64,000 bases of DNA from Rhynochetos jubatus (taxonomy: Eukaryota > Chordata > Aves > Eurypygiformes > Rhynochetidae): NCBI GenBank assembly GCA_027574665.1, contig CM050648.1:141484175-141548174 (forward strand), given 5' to 3'. Shown here in pieces: positions 50,119-62,390 of the stretch. The notes beneath the pieces are model-generated. The model was not told where the DNA came from, did not search any database, and worked only from the letters and a program-made list of their open reading frames with translations. Position 1 is the first letter of the stretch. Every line of letters starts with the position of its first letter. Both the position numbers and the translations under genes were made by a program.

Positions 50119-50355
50119 ATGAAAGTTGTAGTTAGCTTAAACCGGTATTTTTCAGGTTCTGACACGTAGCTGACTGAGGGCCATTGGACTACTTGTAGGT
50201 CATCCAAGTGACACATAAGATAAGCAGGTCAATTATCAGCAGATTTTAATGGCTGCCAAGGTCCGCAGCTTCACTGGAAGATGTTTCCAGGTCTGCAGAT
50301 GAAGAGGTTGAAAACCATTGGCTTTGACATTACCACTCCAGTAGCCTCATCTGCA

Positions 50356-50641
50356 AGGGCTTGTCTACACAGGACTTTCCTGATTAACTCCATGTCTCAT
50401 TCTACAACAAAGAGTCTGGTTCTGTTTACGTTAAACCATTTTCAAAGTACGGTTGCACTTTGAATTCATACCCAACCTTAATCCATGTTAACTTTCCAGT
50501 GCATGCCCTAAGGGAGCAGTAAACCGAACTGAATGACTGTGTCCACACAGGGGTTTAATGGAGTTTAACTAGCAGAATGCAAGTTCATCAGGGTACTTAT
50601 TTCAGATTCTTTTTCTTGATGTCCTGGTATAGTCAAGCCCT
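50356..50641. mobile_element. Non-autonomous hAT-like DNA transposon relic (MITE)
   Basis: The left end AGGGCTTGTCTACACAGGA (50356-50374) pairs with the right end, whose reverse complement is AGGGCTTGACTATACCAGGA (50622-50641). The terminal eight bases are identical, and only a few differences follow. The 'agggcttgtctacac' terminus is a recurrent end of old hAT-type MITEs in amniotes. Interior phrases ('gtgtccacacaggggtttaa', 'tggagtttaactagcag') fit the same class. There is no open frame for a transposase. The flanking eight bases (catctgca and aagaatga) are not duplicated, as expected for an old insertion or a misjudged border. The TIRs are seen; the superfamily is inference. Confidence 0.6.
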
Positions 50642-52273
50642 AAGAATGAAAGTGGTTTAGTTCTAAGTGAATGAACCATGTTATAAAATCTATCAGTGGG
50701 ATTTTATTACATATTTTATGCCTGAAATAGGACTAGTGTAGGGTATTTAGTAGGGTCTTTTGACTTGTTTGGTACCATCTCTTTTGTAGTAATTGCAGTT
50801 AGATCTCAGAAGTAAAATAGTATTCAAGTTCTTCAACAACTAAATTTTTTTTTCAGTTTGGATCAAAATACGTAAATTTACTTAAATAGCAGAAACTTCT
50901 TTTTCCCAGTGCAAAAAAAAATCTGTCATCTGAATCATGATTTCAGCTATGGCATTATGTGTATTTGGTATGGTTTAAAGCAGATGAACAATGTAACACT
51001 TTAAGTGTACATAGCATATCTGAATGTTGTGGAAATTAGACATTTTCCGTAAACAGGAATATTCTTTTAAATGTCTGGCTTTGATGGTCTGTATGGGATG
51101 AAACTATATTATATTCCTGAAAATATGAGTGTGTTTTAAATAACAGTTTTACTTCAACTGCTGCCATATTTAAAATACATTTGTATTTTCAGCTGTAACT
51201 CATAAAAGGTCAGCTCCCGTGCTTTGAAAACTACACAAGTCAGTGTTGCATAAGTAAGCATGCTTTACACAGCAGGCATATAAAGTTAGCTGCCCCTCTG
51301 ACTTGCATTCAGATTAATTGTTCTTCATAATTTTTAACTAAAACAAGTTAAAACTTAGCTTTTTGGTACTGCCCTTCAGACATTGATCATAATTTGTTAA
51401 TACAGTAACACGAAAGTTTACTGAAGTTTAAACAAAGTAAAGCTCAGCTTTTCTCAGTGGTCAGCTCATGTCACACTAAAGCCCTGATCACTGATCAAAA
51501 CAGCATTAATTATTTGTTTCACGTTGCGGTTGCTGTGTCAAAATCCTTTAAATACCTCTTGGAGCTGAGAGGGAATCTTACGGCCTGTGACAGAGCAGCT
51601 GGTCTGGACATGGGCTGATGCCCCAGTTGACAGGTTGTTGGATTAGAAAGAATATCAAAGGCAGTGAGTAAGATTAGGGATAAGTGAACATCTGACAGCA
51701 GTTTGCAGCAGGGGAGAACAGATGATAAACAATGGGAGCGGGGTGCGTGGAGGGGGTGAGAGGTGAGAAGGCCATGGGAAAAGTGTGGCGGCAATCACTA
51801 AAGCTCCAGGTTGCTGAGCCTCATGAATAGAACAGGAAATGGGATTTGGTGGGACAGATGTGCTGAGCGGTGATGAATACATTATAGGGAAATGAGGCTA
51901 AACTCCTAAAGGTGAGAGATGTTCTTTCTCTCAAAATAGAAAATACGGAGGGAAAAAGTTTACCCTCCTGGAGAAGTAAGCATTAATACTTGAAAACTAA
52001 TACAGGAAGAAGTAATGCTAATGGTAATATTAATTAAATGGTTATTCTGCAGTAGCATTCATGGCAAACTCTCAGTCATGTACTTCTGGCATAACAATCT
52101 TACACTTCTGTTGCATGTATAGTATTGCAAGTATTTATTTTAAACCTAAAATTGCACAAACGGGAGAATAATTTGAATGATGGAACAGCCTGAATGGACG
52201 CTCTGACTGGGTAATGCTCAGACGCATAATCTGTATCTGGCATGTATTATATAGCACTCACATAACGTACGTT
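50642..52273. other. Intronic interval, nothing recognised
   Basis: AT-rich sequence without a recognised exon or repeat. A more purine-rich, GC-balanced stretch at 51530-51880 produces open frames on the minus strand with no motif. Confidence 0.4.
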
Positions 52274-52354
52274 TGATCCTGCCCCTGTTAAAAGAGAGTT
52301 GGACTGAGTGATCTTGTGAGGTCCTTCCAGCCTTATGGTTTTTTCAGTTCTGTA
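52274..52354 (+). mobile_element. Probable old CR1 3' terminus
   Basis: 'gagttggactgagtgatctt', 'gtgaggtccttccagcctta' and 'ttctgt' follow the CR1 3' UTR pattern 'ttggact.gatgatct...aggtcccttccaacc...attctgtg'. About 80 bases, diverged, and a tail type different from the younger copies. Confidence 0.6.
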
Positions 52355-52613
52355 AAGTGGTTGCTTGTAGAAAATTATACATAACTGTTCCTTAGGATAT
52401 TGTTTCTGTACTTCTCAAACTTCTTTATATTCTTGATGGATCATTTTCCAATGTTTATGATCTACTTATCTCGGAAAGCCAACAGAAATATGTTTAGCGA
52501 TAGGACTGTACGTCAGTTCACTGCTTTAGAATTTCTTATGTACCTTTTTTTTTTTTTTAGTTTTTAAAGAAAATCTCATTAAAAAACCATATCTCACGTT
52601 AACATTTTCGTAG

Positions 52614-52681
52614 CGTATTACTTTAGCAGAAGGCGGAGATGCAGAAAGTATGATTGTTGACATGGCTCTGAGAAACTATCA
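52614..52681 (+). other. Open segment between splice-like sites (speculative exon)
   Basis: 68 bases between 'aacattttcgtag' (moderate acceptor, preceded by a T14 run 55 bases upstream) and gtaaga at 52682. Phase 0 in and phase 2 out gives RITLAEGGDAESMIVDMALRNY plus two bases. It looks protein-like, but no family was recognised. Confidence 0.15.
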
Positions 52682-55600
52682 GTAAGATTTGTTCTCAGAC
52701 ATTTAAAAGTGTATTCCACAACGCATTCTCCCAGTTCCTTTTACAAATATGAGCTTGCTAAAATAGACTAGAAACACGAACTGTGAGAGTCACCAACTGG
52801 AAAACATAAAGCTCAATGGTGTAAGGGCAAGAGGTGACTTAGCTGTAATGGGAATGCCCACCATCTGTCTTTCCTGACCTCAGATCTCTCATACGTGCTG
52901 CTCCTGTCCTCAAGATGAGGAGACATGTATCTGGCCTCCTTTAGTCCCTGTTTGCTCCTAGCCATGTGTACACGAGCTGTAGCTTTGGTTTTTAAAAGAA
53001 CAAGGGATTGTAGCTACAATCTGTGATGAATAGGTATGCCCTGTTTCGTGGAGGTAGGTGTTCATGTTGCAGAAATGCCCTGTGTGGTATTTTGACCACA
53101 GCAGCATCACTTGAATAGAGCAACTGAAGAGTCTGCTCTTCTGGAGTTCCAGAAGTTCCCCCAAATCAGTTGTCGGCAAAGATGGTACTTCAAGGGGCCA
53201 TAATAAGAAAGAAATGAAATGGTGGTGAGCACAGCAGAACATAGATAAAAAGGTATGCTTTCCTGATTTGGAACGGCATAAGAGCTATCCTAATAGTTCT
53301 GTTTTGCATAAAACTTTGATTTCTACATTTGTATGAAACTATAACTGAAGAACTTAGTATTTGTTACAGGCAGTTCCCGTTTTTAAAGCGTGGTTGAGGA
53401 TTTGCAGTTGGCTTGTATAGTCCTTTAGTTTATATCCCCAGATTAAAACTTTTACAGAGGCAGAGATACCGCAGCAAAACACAGAACTGTAAATAAATTG
53501 CCAATCAATTCAACTAATTGAATGCCAGTTGTATATGACTCTTAAGCAACAGGTACATTTCTCTGTACCAATGCTGTCTTCAGAACAGATGACAGATGGG
53601 AAGGTGCTTCCATATTACTTCTTGAATCTGTCTGTGTGTTATTTTTTCCCAAGGGGAGGATATGAGGAGATGACCACCGCTGTGGGAATCGGATTTCAGT
53701 TGAGTCTATCAAAACTGAGAGGCAAAAGTGAAATTAAGAAAATAGAAAAACCTGGAGCTAGTTGCATCTGTCACTTTGAACGGATTTTTGGGGGAGGGTG
53801 GGGAGAAAGAAGAGGATGAAAAGCCCTGAGGATCTTTGTGAGGAGGGTCTGTGAGAAAGTCTTAGGAGAAAAATCTAAAGATTGTTACTAAGCCTTGGCT
53901 TCTATTAGCCCCCTGCTGCTGTTCTTCATCAAGTTATTTTAATGGCTTTCAAAGCAAGTGAGTGGAAAATGGTTTCTCTGGAACTTTAAGGAGACTGAAC
54001 TGAAAACTGTCATTGCTTTATAAGTAAAACACATCAAAGATTGATGGAAGAATTGCTTGTTAAACACATTGTAGATTTTAATTTAAAAAAATGGGAGATG
54101 TCATAAAAGAGACATCAGATCATCATCACTACCCAAAGGTGAAAGTTTAATGGCTTGTCATCTGCTCAGGAGCCTGTGTTAAGTATGTCTTTCATAGCTT
54201 TTGTGACGCACTCTGTGTGTGCATGTCTGTAAGATTTCTTTTCTTTTTCTTCCAAGAGGTTTTTTTTCTCTAATGTACTGAGGAAAAAGTACACACGTGT
54301 AAAAATGTAGGTGGTGGTTACAGTGCTTTTCCATCCCTGTATTTAGGCATGCCTTCTTCTGGTATTTTTAACTACCTAGTGCTTCAAATTCTTACGTATT
54401 TCTGAAATAGTTATTGTTCTTTATACTGCAGTGTATAAAGTATGTTCTGTGTGGTCAGTGTGTGCAAAGTGCATTTGTGTATCATCTAGCGATTGCATGA
54501 GTGTTTCTTCTGGAACCTGGTCTTCTCACTTTTCTTTCCTCGTCCTACCGTCTTTTCCCTTCACGCTCCTCACAGACAAAGTAAATAGTGTGAGATTTAG
54601 AGTTGTTCAGTAGGTCTAAGGAAAAAGAGTAGCAAAAAAAACCTCTGCACAGAAATCAACATTTCCACTGAGACTTTGAGCTTCGTTCTTTTAAATCAAA
54701 TGCTCGTTCTGATGTGTCATGCTGCGTATGATCAAGGTGCGTATTTAGTAAGCAAATACAAACAGTTGTTGTGAAAGACTGGAAGGATTCCTCAGCAAGC
54801 TGATGAAGCACACTGTGCATTATTCACTATCCGTCTTAAGGTTTCAGAAATGTTCTATGGTGTAGTTTCAGGTTTAATTCGTGAGGCCTTTCTGGGGTTA
54901 AACAGCTACATCTATGCATGATTCTGACTCTAGTTCTGATTCTTGATACAGAAGGTTTGTTTTCCCATGAGCCTAATCAGTGATGAGTGTAATTACTGGA
55001 TTTTCTGCACATGGTATGCTTAGAAAAGGTATATATAATCAATAAAACATAACATTATTTGAGTGATTCTGTAAGATTTTCATGATGTACAAGGTGATTT
55101 AAACTAGGAGTAGGAATATTGACTATGCAATCAATTACATAGAGTTTGATGACTTGGTGTTATTATTTTAGGGATTATTTTCAATGATATTTGTCATTTT
55201 AGCTGATTTTTAGTTTAATAGTTGTTGGTGAACTTGGAATGGATGTAGCCTTTTGCAGCATAAAAAGGTTCTAGACTACAGATGTCTCTAGACTATGAAA
55301 GGCCAGACACTAAGATCCTTAGCAAGTATTTTTATAAACTTTTGAAATTCCAACCTTGCTGAATGCAATGACATTTTTGCTTCTCTCATTGCTGAGGCCA
55401 GGTCTTCACTTGCATTGTTTCAACTTAATCCTAGTTTAGGCAAAGTCTGAAGTAATTTGACTAACCAATTTTTTTTTACTCAGAAAGTAAGGTGATTGGA
55501 GTCCGAGCAGTTCAGTGCTTTTTAATAAGAAATTACATGTTGTGACAAACTGAGCTGGAAGTCAAGATGTGGAAAAAATAGGGGGAACAGGTAAATTTGT

Positions 55601-57366
55601 GTATGGAGTATAACATTGTAAATAATTTAAAAATTTCTTTGGAATAGAGCCTATATAGCTCTTGTAGATATTTGTACACTGAACTGCTGAAATAAGCTAT
55701 CACTGTTCACTTAATTCAGTTTTGTTTTGACTTTAAGACATACCTTTGTTATTACTTGTCCAGTTCAGCTTGTTGAGCTGATGAAGCAGCAGGATTAGAA
55801 GAAAAGTTGGCTATCAAATCTTTTGGCAAATCTGTCTTAGAATTTCATATGTGTGACTGCACTTAGCACTCTGCTTTCAGCATTGTAACATTTCTGGCAG
55901 TATAAAATATCGGACAGAGGTAGGCAGTTTCTGGCTTAATTTGTCTGCAAGGCTTGTGTTGCTCTTTAGAGTGACATTTCCATAGCACTGCACTTTGTAC
56001 AGCCTAAAATTTGATCTGTAACTCATCTGATCTGCTCAGGTAAGTTAAAGAATATCATGATGTTATTTGCCTCCTGTTCCGTGAAACCAGTCAGTGATCA
56101 TTAGTACAGAAACAACTACTATAGTACTTTATGGGATAGTTCCTCCAAATTTGAAACATGATTGTCTTCCTGATTGTTTCTGTAAACCATCCTTTTGTCT
56201 TGAGGAGAGATGGTTGACCTGTCAGTCTGGAGAACCCTCTTTCTTTTTATCTCAGTACTTTCTCTTTGATCTATCTAGGAGTTGAAACCTCTTGGCAGAA
56301 CTCTCTCAAGATTCACGGGGAATGTATAAGCCTCCTTAGTGCATTATGGTACTCTCTGTAGAGAAGCATTAATTTGTAAAATTAATAATATAAATGTCAA
56401 GATTTAAGTGTAAGAATTATGTTGGGGGGTGGGAGAGTAGAGATTTAATCACACCCAAGGGCTGAATAAAGCTAGTCAGGGAAACTGTTTCACTAAACTG
56501 AAAAACTGCTGGAATATTTGCTTTTGAAGTACTTCTCAAAAAACACCCAGATGAACGCCAGTTGGCATTGTGTCTTTCCTCCCCGCTGCCTGTACATTCC
56601 CCTGCAGCCCTTACGACAGAGCAGTGGCCTGCCTTCAGTGCTGCGTTAAGTGCGATGACAAACCACACCTGCCGGTTGGGCCTTGGGGAGGCGATGAAAG
56701 AGGAAAGAACCAACTTTCTGAAGTGCTACGGTTTGTGGGCTTTTTGGTCAGAAAAGCGTGTCTTGCTCTTGCAAGGGAAGATGTGTAATTGGCTGTAGCG
56801 CTTGTGGAAGTTAAATCTCCATTCTCAGACTAGCCCTGCTGAATCGGTGGAGCGAATTTGTCAGCTTCATTTTGTCTAAGATTTTAGGCTCTTCTGTGTG
56901 TCCTGGGTTCATGCCATTGCATGCTCAGGATAAAGTCTTCAAGCTTAAGGCGTCTTGGTATTCTGTTGAAGGAGCCGACAGAAACAGAAGTAAATAGTTT
57001 TAACATGCTCAGTGTTCGGTACTGCTGTGAGAAGACTCGCTAAGATCCCGGGACCTTGTCTATGAAAACACTTGCAGTAAGCGGTAACCTTGAGTTCCTG
57101 TGAGACTTGTGTAGGTGGTGTCCTTCCCTGCTCTTACTTCACCATGGAGACACCGTGGTGCTGCACCTGGCTTTGTTCCCAACTTTGTTGAAACGTAGGC
57201 TCTCCCAAGTGCTGCTTGCTGACCTCTGTCAATCTTGTTAATGCGGGTTCTTTGTTGGCATGTACCAGACCGGTGTGTGATGCAAGGCGTGCAGTTCAGT
57301 GAGCTATATTGCTCCCTCACTGATTTGACTTCTGCGTCAAAAATACTTCGTCCTTCGTAAACTATA

Positions 57367-57382
57367 AGTAAATAAATAAATA
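57367..57382. repeat. AAAT microsatellite
   Basis: Four AAAT-type units, GTAAATAAATAAATAG. Low-complexity DNA without other context. Confidence 0.7.
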
Positions 57383-58088
57383 GATATTAAAATTACTTTT
57401 TAAAATCATACTTATGTGATCCACGCTATTGCTTTACACTTGTATTTGCAAACCAAGTAGCTCTGAAGTTACGAGCAATGGAATGTTTTCTGTGTTGTTT
57501 TTTCTTAATCCAATTTTAATGACACAGCAGTATATTCACAGGCTTTTTCTTATCAGTGTTCTGCTTCAAGTGACATAGTAGGTTTTGTTTCTGATATTAG
57601 AACATCATTCATCAACTGCATAGTTTTTGCATGCAGGTTTATTACCTATCTAAAAGTGGAGTGGTACAGTACTGTGGTAGAAGAGGGATAGCTTTTTTTT
57701 TTTCTGCTGGCTCTTTGTCAACCAGAGAAGATTTTAATCAGACCCTGTATAAGTTGCAGTGGAATTTGTTAGAATGACTGAAGAGGTAATGAGAAATATT
57801 AGGCAATTGATGGTGGTGATTAGCATTTGGCTGAAATACCAGTGACAACTTAAACTGTGGTTTTATGGTGTTGTCGGTGTTGTTTTACTGAATGACATAG
57901 TGAAATTAAGGATGAAAGGACAGTTTCTTTCCTTCCTCTTTCGGATGCAGGTCATGACCTAGAGTAGCAAAGAAGAAGAAATTACACTTGTAGGCGTAGT
58001 GGTTGCCTTGGGACTGATGATTTTAAGATGCATTTTCTCCTTCTACTTGCTATACTTGTGTTTGCTTCTCTCCCTGCTGTGCCTGCAG

Positions 58089-58204
58089 AGATGAGGCGAG
58101 AGCCCTAAATCCTGGCCAAGTCAGTGGGGTGGATGTCTCTCCGAGTCAGAGATTCTATACGAGGTTGTCTTCAGCAGTCCCAAATTCTTTGGGGTGCTAT
58201 ACTA
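58089..58204 (+). other. Best-flanked unassigned open segment (speculative exon)
   Basis: 116 bases follow a very strong acceptor: a long pyrimidine tract ending 'tctccctgctgtgcctgcag' at 58069-58088. The donor gtaagt stands at 58205. Of three frames only one is open: it takes one base to complete a codon, then 38 codons starting DEARALNPGQVSG and containing SPSQRFYTRLSS, and leaves one base. Spliced directly to the NUDT14-like exon 1 it would read Arg-stop, so it could only be an alternative or frame-truncating exon of that gene, or belong to another transcript. No family was recognised. Confidence 0.2.
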
Positions 58205-59112
58205 GTAAGTGGTCAGGAGAATAATGAATTGTGGGAATGTGATTTGGATCAAAGCAGTGTTTGTGTAGTATGTATCATTTGGAGAGCCCTCTTCCTAAGG
58301 GGTTGAAAGGATATTTTGACTGATGAGTGCACAGGATGAGTACGGAAGGGAGTTCAAGAACATAAAGTGAGATTTCTCATCTACAGTGGGGTCTCAGACT
58401 CACAATGGGTACTTTATATTGAATCTCACTCTATCTTGAAACAGCTACTACAGACAGAGTTGATCTAGGGATGTTATGACGAGTGTAGAGTTATTTCCCC
58501 TGCCTGTCATTAAACATCACCGGACTGAAATTTCACAGTCAGGCCCTTTATCTCTGTAACTCTGTGGTCAAAAGAAGCAGCTGCCAATGGACTAGAAAAG
58601 ATTAAAACAGGTTTCCTGGAGATGTTTTTCATTCTTTTGGTCTCTTAAAAAAAATTAAAGCAGAGTTTATTTTCCTTATAGTTAGCTGTGTCTCAGTAAA
58701 ATTTAGCAGTTTGGAAAATGTTGTCTTAGGTGACTTAGGAGTGTAAGTGCCATTTTCAAAAGGAATTTACACAGGTCAGTCCCACTGAATTTCACCAGAA
58801 ATAATTTTTTAATCTTAGAACAAATATTACAGTTTAAATCCCATCACAGATTATGACATTATTCAATCAAGGTACGTGGACATTATTTGGGAGTTCTGGC
58901 ATTTGCCTCAAATGACAATGTCTTAGAGTACATCTAGATTCAGATCTGGCATCTTTCCAGTGAGTGCCTTACAAGTGAACTTACTGAATGCTAGGAATTG
59001 CTTTCTTAAATCTCATCTTTTGAAGTTGTTCATATATTATAAATTGGAGCAGGGATATGAGCCCATGTCTCTTGTTGCCCAGAGTCGTTTGTTACTGAGC
59101 TACAAAGGCCAT

Positions 59113-59128
59113 GTTTGTTTGTTTGTTT
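59113..59128. repeat. GTTT microsatellite
   Basis: Four GTTT units in a row. Simple repeat only. Confidence 0.75.
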
Positions 59129-61954
59129 CTAACTCAATGAATATGTAACAATTTATACAAATAAGGAAAACACAACGCCTAGGCATTCTCAGCAGCGTTC
59201 TGATTGAGGTATTTCCCTGGCTTTTATTGGGATATATTCCTTAACTGTGTCTTGTTGAAGTTTCAGATTTCATATTTTACTATAACTTTGCGGGGAAAGT
59301 AGTGTCAGTAGTTTTGTAAATATGGGAAGTATATGTTGCTTTTATCCCTCCAAAATAAGTAAGTGTGTCACAGACTTCCAAGGGTAGTGGAAATGGGAAA
59401 ATACATACAGCAAAATTTAGTAGTAAATTAAATGTAAGTAATTTAAGTAAAACACAGATCAGTTGAATACTTCTTGCTTTAAATTTTGTCATGTATATAC
59501 AGTAACACTAGAGTCTGAAAACTCTACCTATCAGCAATTGGTTCCTTTCAAAAGAATTGGCGTTAACTTAGTACTAGGAAAGCCCCATCTGTATCTCAAC
59601 TTATAACCTTAAATTATATGTTGACCTGCCAGTAAAATGATGTGAGAAAAGTAATAAATTTGAGCTTTGTGCATATCATGTTTCTTAACGCAAGCACCAT
59701 ATCCTTATTCTTTGCAGTATAGATTTCAGTATGCTACTATGTATTTGCCTTGGAGTAAAGTGTGTTTGATATGTATATGCAATTGCTCTTAATATTAAAA
59801 ACAGAAAAGGAGAGAAAGGAGATTTTACTTAATTTGGTGTGCTTATATATGCTTAATTCTCATGTTTTATAAATTTTATTCCAAGGTAAGTGATCGTACT
59901 GATAGCTGGATGCCAAGCTAAACTGCAACAACTCCATTGTTGAAAAGTACACACAAAAAACAAACTGTGACCTGAAAAGTAAACTTCCAGAGGATTATAC
60001 GAGAAAGTTTACTTACACATCAAGTATCTTGGTTGTAATTGTTCTGGCAGTTGATGTACATAAAATGAACAAAGTGGCTTGGCCCAGTATTGCATTAACA
60101 GTTGAATAAATTAATGCGTTCTCCTTTGTTTATTTTACCTCCTAAAGTGTGAAAAAATTGCACCTTGAAACAGTAAACTCTATTGCCATAACCATGTGTT
60201 TGCAGTTTCATTACAAACTCCTACCAGAATAACCCTCACTTTGAAGAGAAAATTGATATGGGTTGTAAAAATTGCAGTCTATGACCTTAGGTTTTACGTC
60301 TCTTGAGGTGTGGTCTCCACTGGCATACATTATGATTTCTTCAAGAAGCACCTTTCTTTTTTCCAGCTGATTTCAGATAAGGAGTCGAGTCCATGCCTCA
60401 AAGAGTTTGCTATCGCACAGAGCTGAGCACCTCTGTCTCTTGTTGAAGATCCTTGTACCTAAAATGAATGCAGTGGAGACCACTGCAACTTTGCCCGGCC
60501 AGGACTGCTGTGTCAGCTGGAGCTGGCGCATTGTTTTTCCGTGTATAGCATGATTTGTCCCCATGAGCTTTGCTAGCTTAGTCTTGCTTAAGAAATTGTT
60601 CATATTGTCAGTTAAAGCCAGTTAGCGGCAGTGGTGTTTGTGCTTTAGATAGAACGTTCGTTTTTAATACTGAAAAGTCAGCATTTTGTGTATTTTTGGA
60701 TGCAGGTGCCCCAAAGGCAGTAAAAACAGTCATTTCTAACTGAAACATTTTGAATAGGGTAAGCTAAAAACTGCAAAGAGCCATTATTTGTAATCATGAT
60801 GCTTTTAAAATAAACATTCTGGATAGTTTAGTAATGAAATCTTACAAGCTTTGTTTAAAAAACAAACACTCCCCCCCTTCCTCTTGAGCTTAAACAGTGG
60901 CTTGTTTAAAAAACAGTAAAATTCCATAACACTTAAACTCTTTTGAAGTAGTTCTTCAACATCAGCAAGTAATTCTGCAAATTGCTTTTGAAGATGAGGC
61001 TTCATTTACTTCAGCATGTGCAGTCTGATGGAGTGGATTAGTGGGTGTGGACTGAAATTGTAATTTAGGCTTTTTTTGTGTGCGTCTTTCCCTAGAACAC
61101 TCCTTGTCAGATACATCTCTGCCCTCTTGGAGTAGTTTTGAATAGACCAAGGGTGTTCTGTTTAATAATCATTGGTGAAAACTTGCTATGTATGTAATGG
61201 CATTACATTCATGTTAGCTCCTAAAAATCAAGTTTTTTGTCAGGTTTTAAGTAGAGCTCATTATTTTCTATCAGTTCCCAGAACTGCATGGTTACAGAAA
61301 TGTCAGTGATGGGGTAGGGGTGGGGCAGAGATGCGCAGCTGGGGTAGGAAGAGGAGCAGCCTGGGTTTCATTGACTTACACTGTTATGGGACTTCTGCCT
61401 GGTACTGCGTGAGTTTTATAGCAACACTTTGCATTTAAATTAGTATTTGTGTAATATAATAGCCAAGCATGAGACGGTGCCCTAATACTGATGTATACAT
61501 TCAAAAGGAAAAAAAGCAGGCCAGGTACTCAACTAATGCAAATTAGAATGATTTTATTGTTTTTGATTTTTTTTAATTGATTTGCATGGGTTTATGCCAT
61601 CTGAAAGTGCTTCCTTTTATTTTGAAATATATGTAATACTGTCTATGAAATCTGTAATTATATAACAAGACCATTTTCTCCCTGCTTTCACAAATCAAAC
61701 CTTTAAAGTAGACCAAAAAACCCTGTGATAAGTCATTATTTCAAACAGATTTCATACGTAAAATAATCTGTTCAGGACAGGATTTTTCTTTTAGATGGAA
61801 AAGTTGAATAATAATTGTCCTTGAATTTTTGACTGTTCCTTTATACTGCTTTTGTGGATGGGGAAGATTTTTAGATATAGCGTGGCAGCTCAATAGCTTC
61901 TATAAACAAAAACCCACCCCACTAACTTATTAACCCAATAAAAATATTTAACAG

Positions 61955-61987
61955 GAAGCAATCAAACTTTTAAAGCATATGGAACAG
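61955..61987 (+). other. 33-base open micro-exon candidate
   Basis: 33 bases between 'aaaatatttaacag' (with a 'ctaac' branch-point-like motif at 61922-61926) and 'gtattt' at 61988. Phase 0 throughout, giving EAIKLLKHMEQ. Its phase matches exon 1, but nothing in it resembles NUDT14 and the donor is weak. Chance is the likeliest explanation. Confidence 0.1.
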
Positions 61988-62349
61988 GTATTTTATTTTA
62001 TTCTTACTGGGAAAACTTCACACGTCCAAACTTGCTTTAGCTGTCTTTCTCTGCTTGTTTTCTGTTCTTCATACAGGTTTCACAGTATCATGTTGATGAA
62101 TGCTTTATTTCTTAAAAAAATTATCCCAAACTCTAGGATTTTGGGGGTGTAAAATGAGTGATTCCTTTATTTATTTACATAATTTTTGTATGTGCTGAGT
62201 GTTGAAAATACTATGAAAAATACTCAGACAGTGCAAGGTAATTTGGTCACTAAATGTGTGATAGGAAAGTGAAAAGCAGAAAGTATTGAGTCTTGAGTTT
62301 CTCCTGGAAGCATAGCTTCTGTAGGCATATTATTGCACTGGAAACATTG

Positions 62350-62390
62350 ATTATATATGTATAAAATATATATATATGTATGATATATAA
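62350..62390. repeat. AT-rich dinucleotide repeat
   Basis: Interrupted AT/TA repeat ('tatatatgtataaaatatat', then 'atatatgtatgatatata'). Typical low-complexity intronic DNA. Confidence 0.8.

Noticed and set aside
55983..56041. Segment before the strong donor cag/gtaagt at 56040
   Set aside because: All three frames contain stops between the nearest acceptor and the donor.
59811..59885. 27-codon segment before the consensus donor gtaagt at 59886
   Set aside because: The acceptor has almost no pyrimidine tract and the peptide is of low quality. Likely chance.
62077..62115. Terminal coding exon after the strong acceptor at 62076 (VSQYHVDECFIS then stop)
   Set aside because: The acceptor is good, but the peptide matches nothing in NUDT14 and there is no nearby convincing polyadenylation context. 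Kept only as a note.
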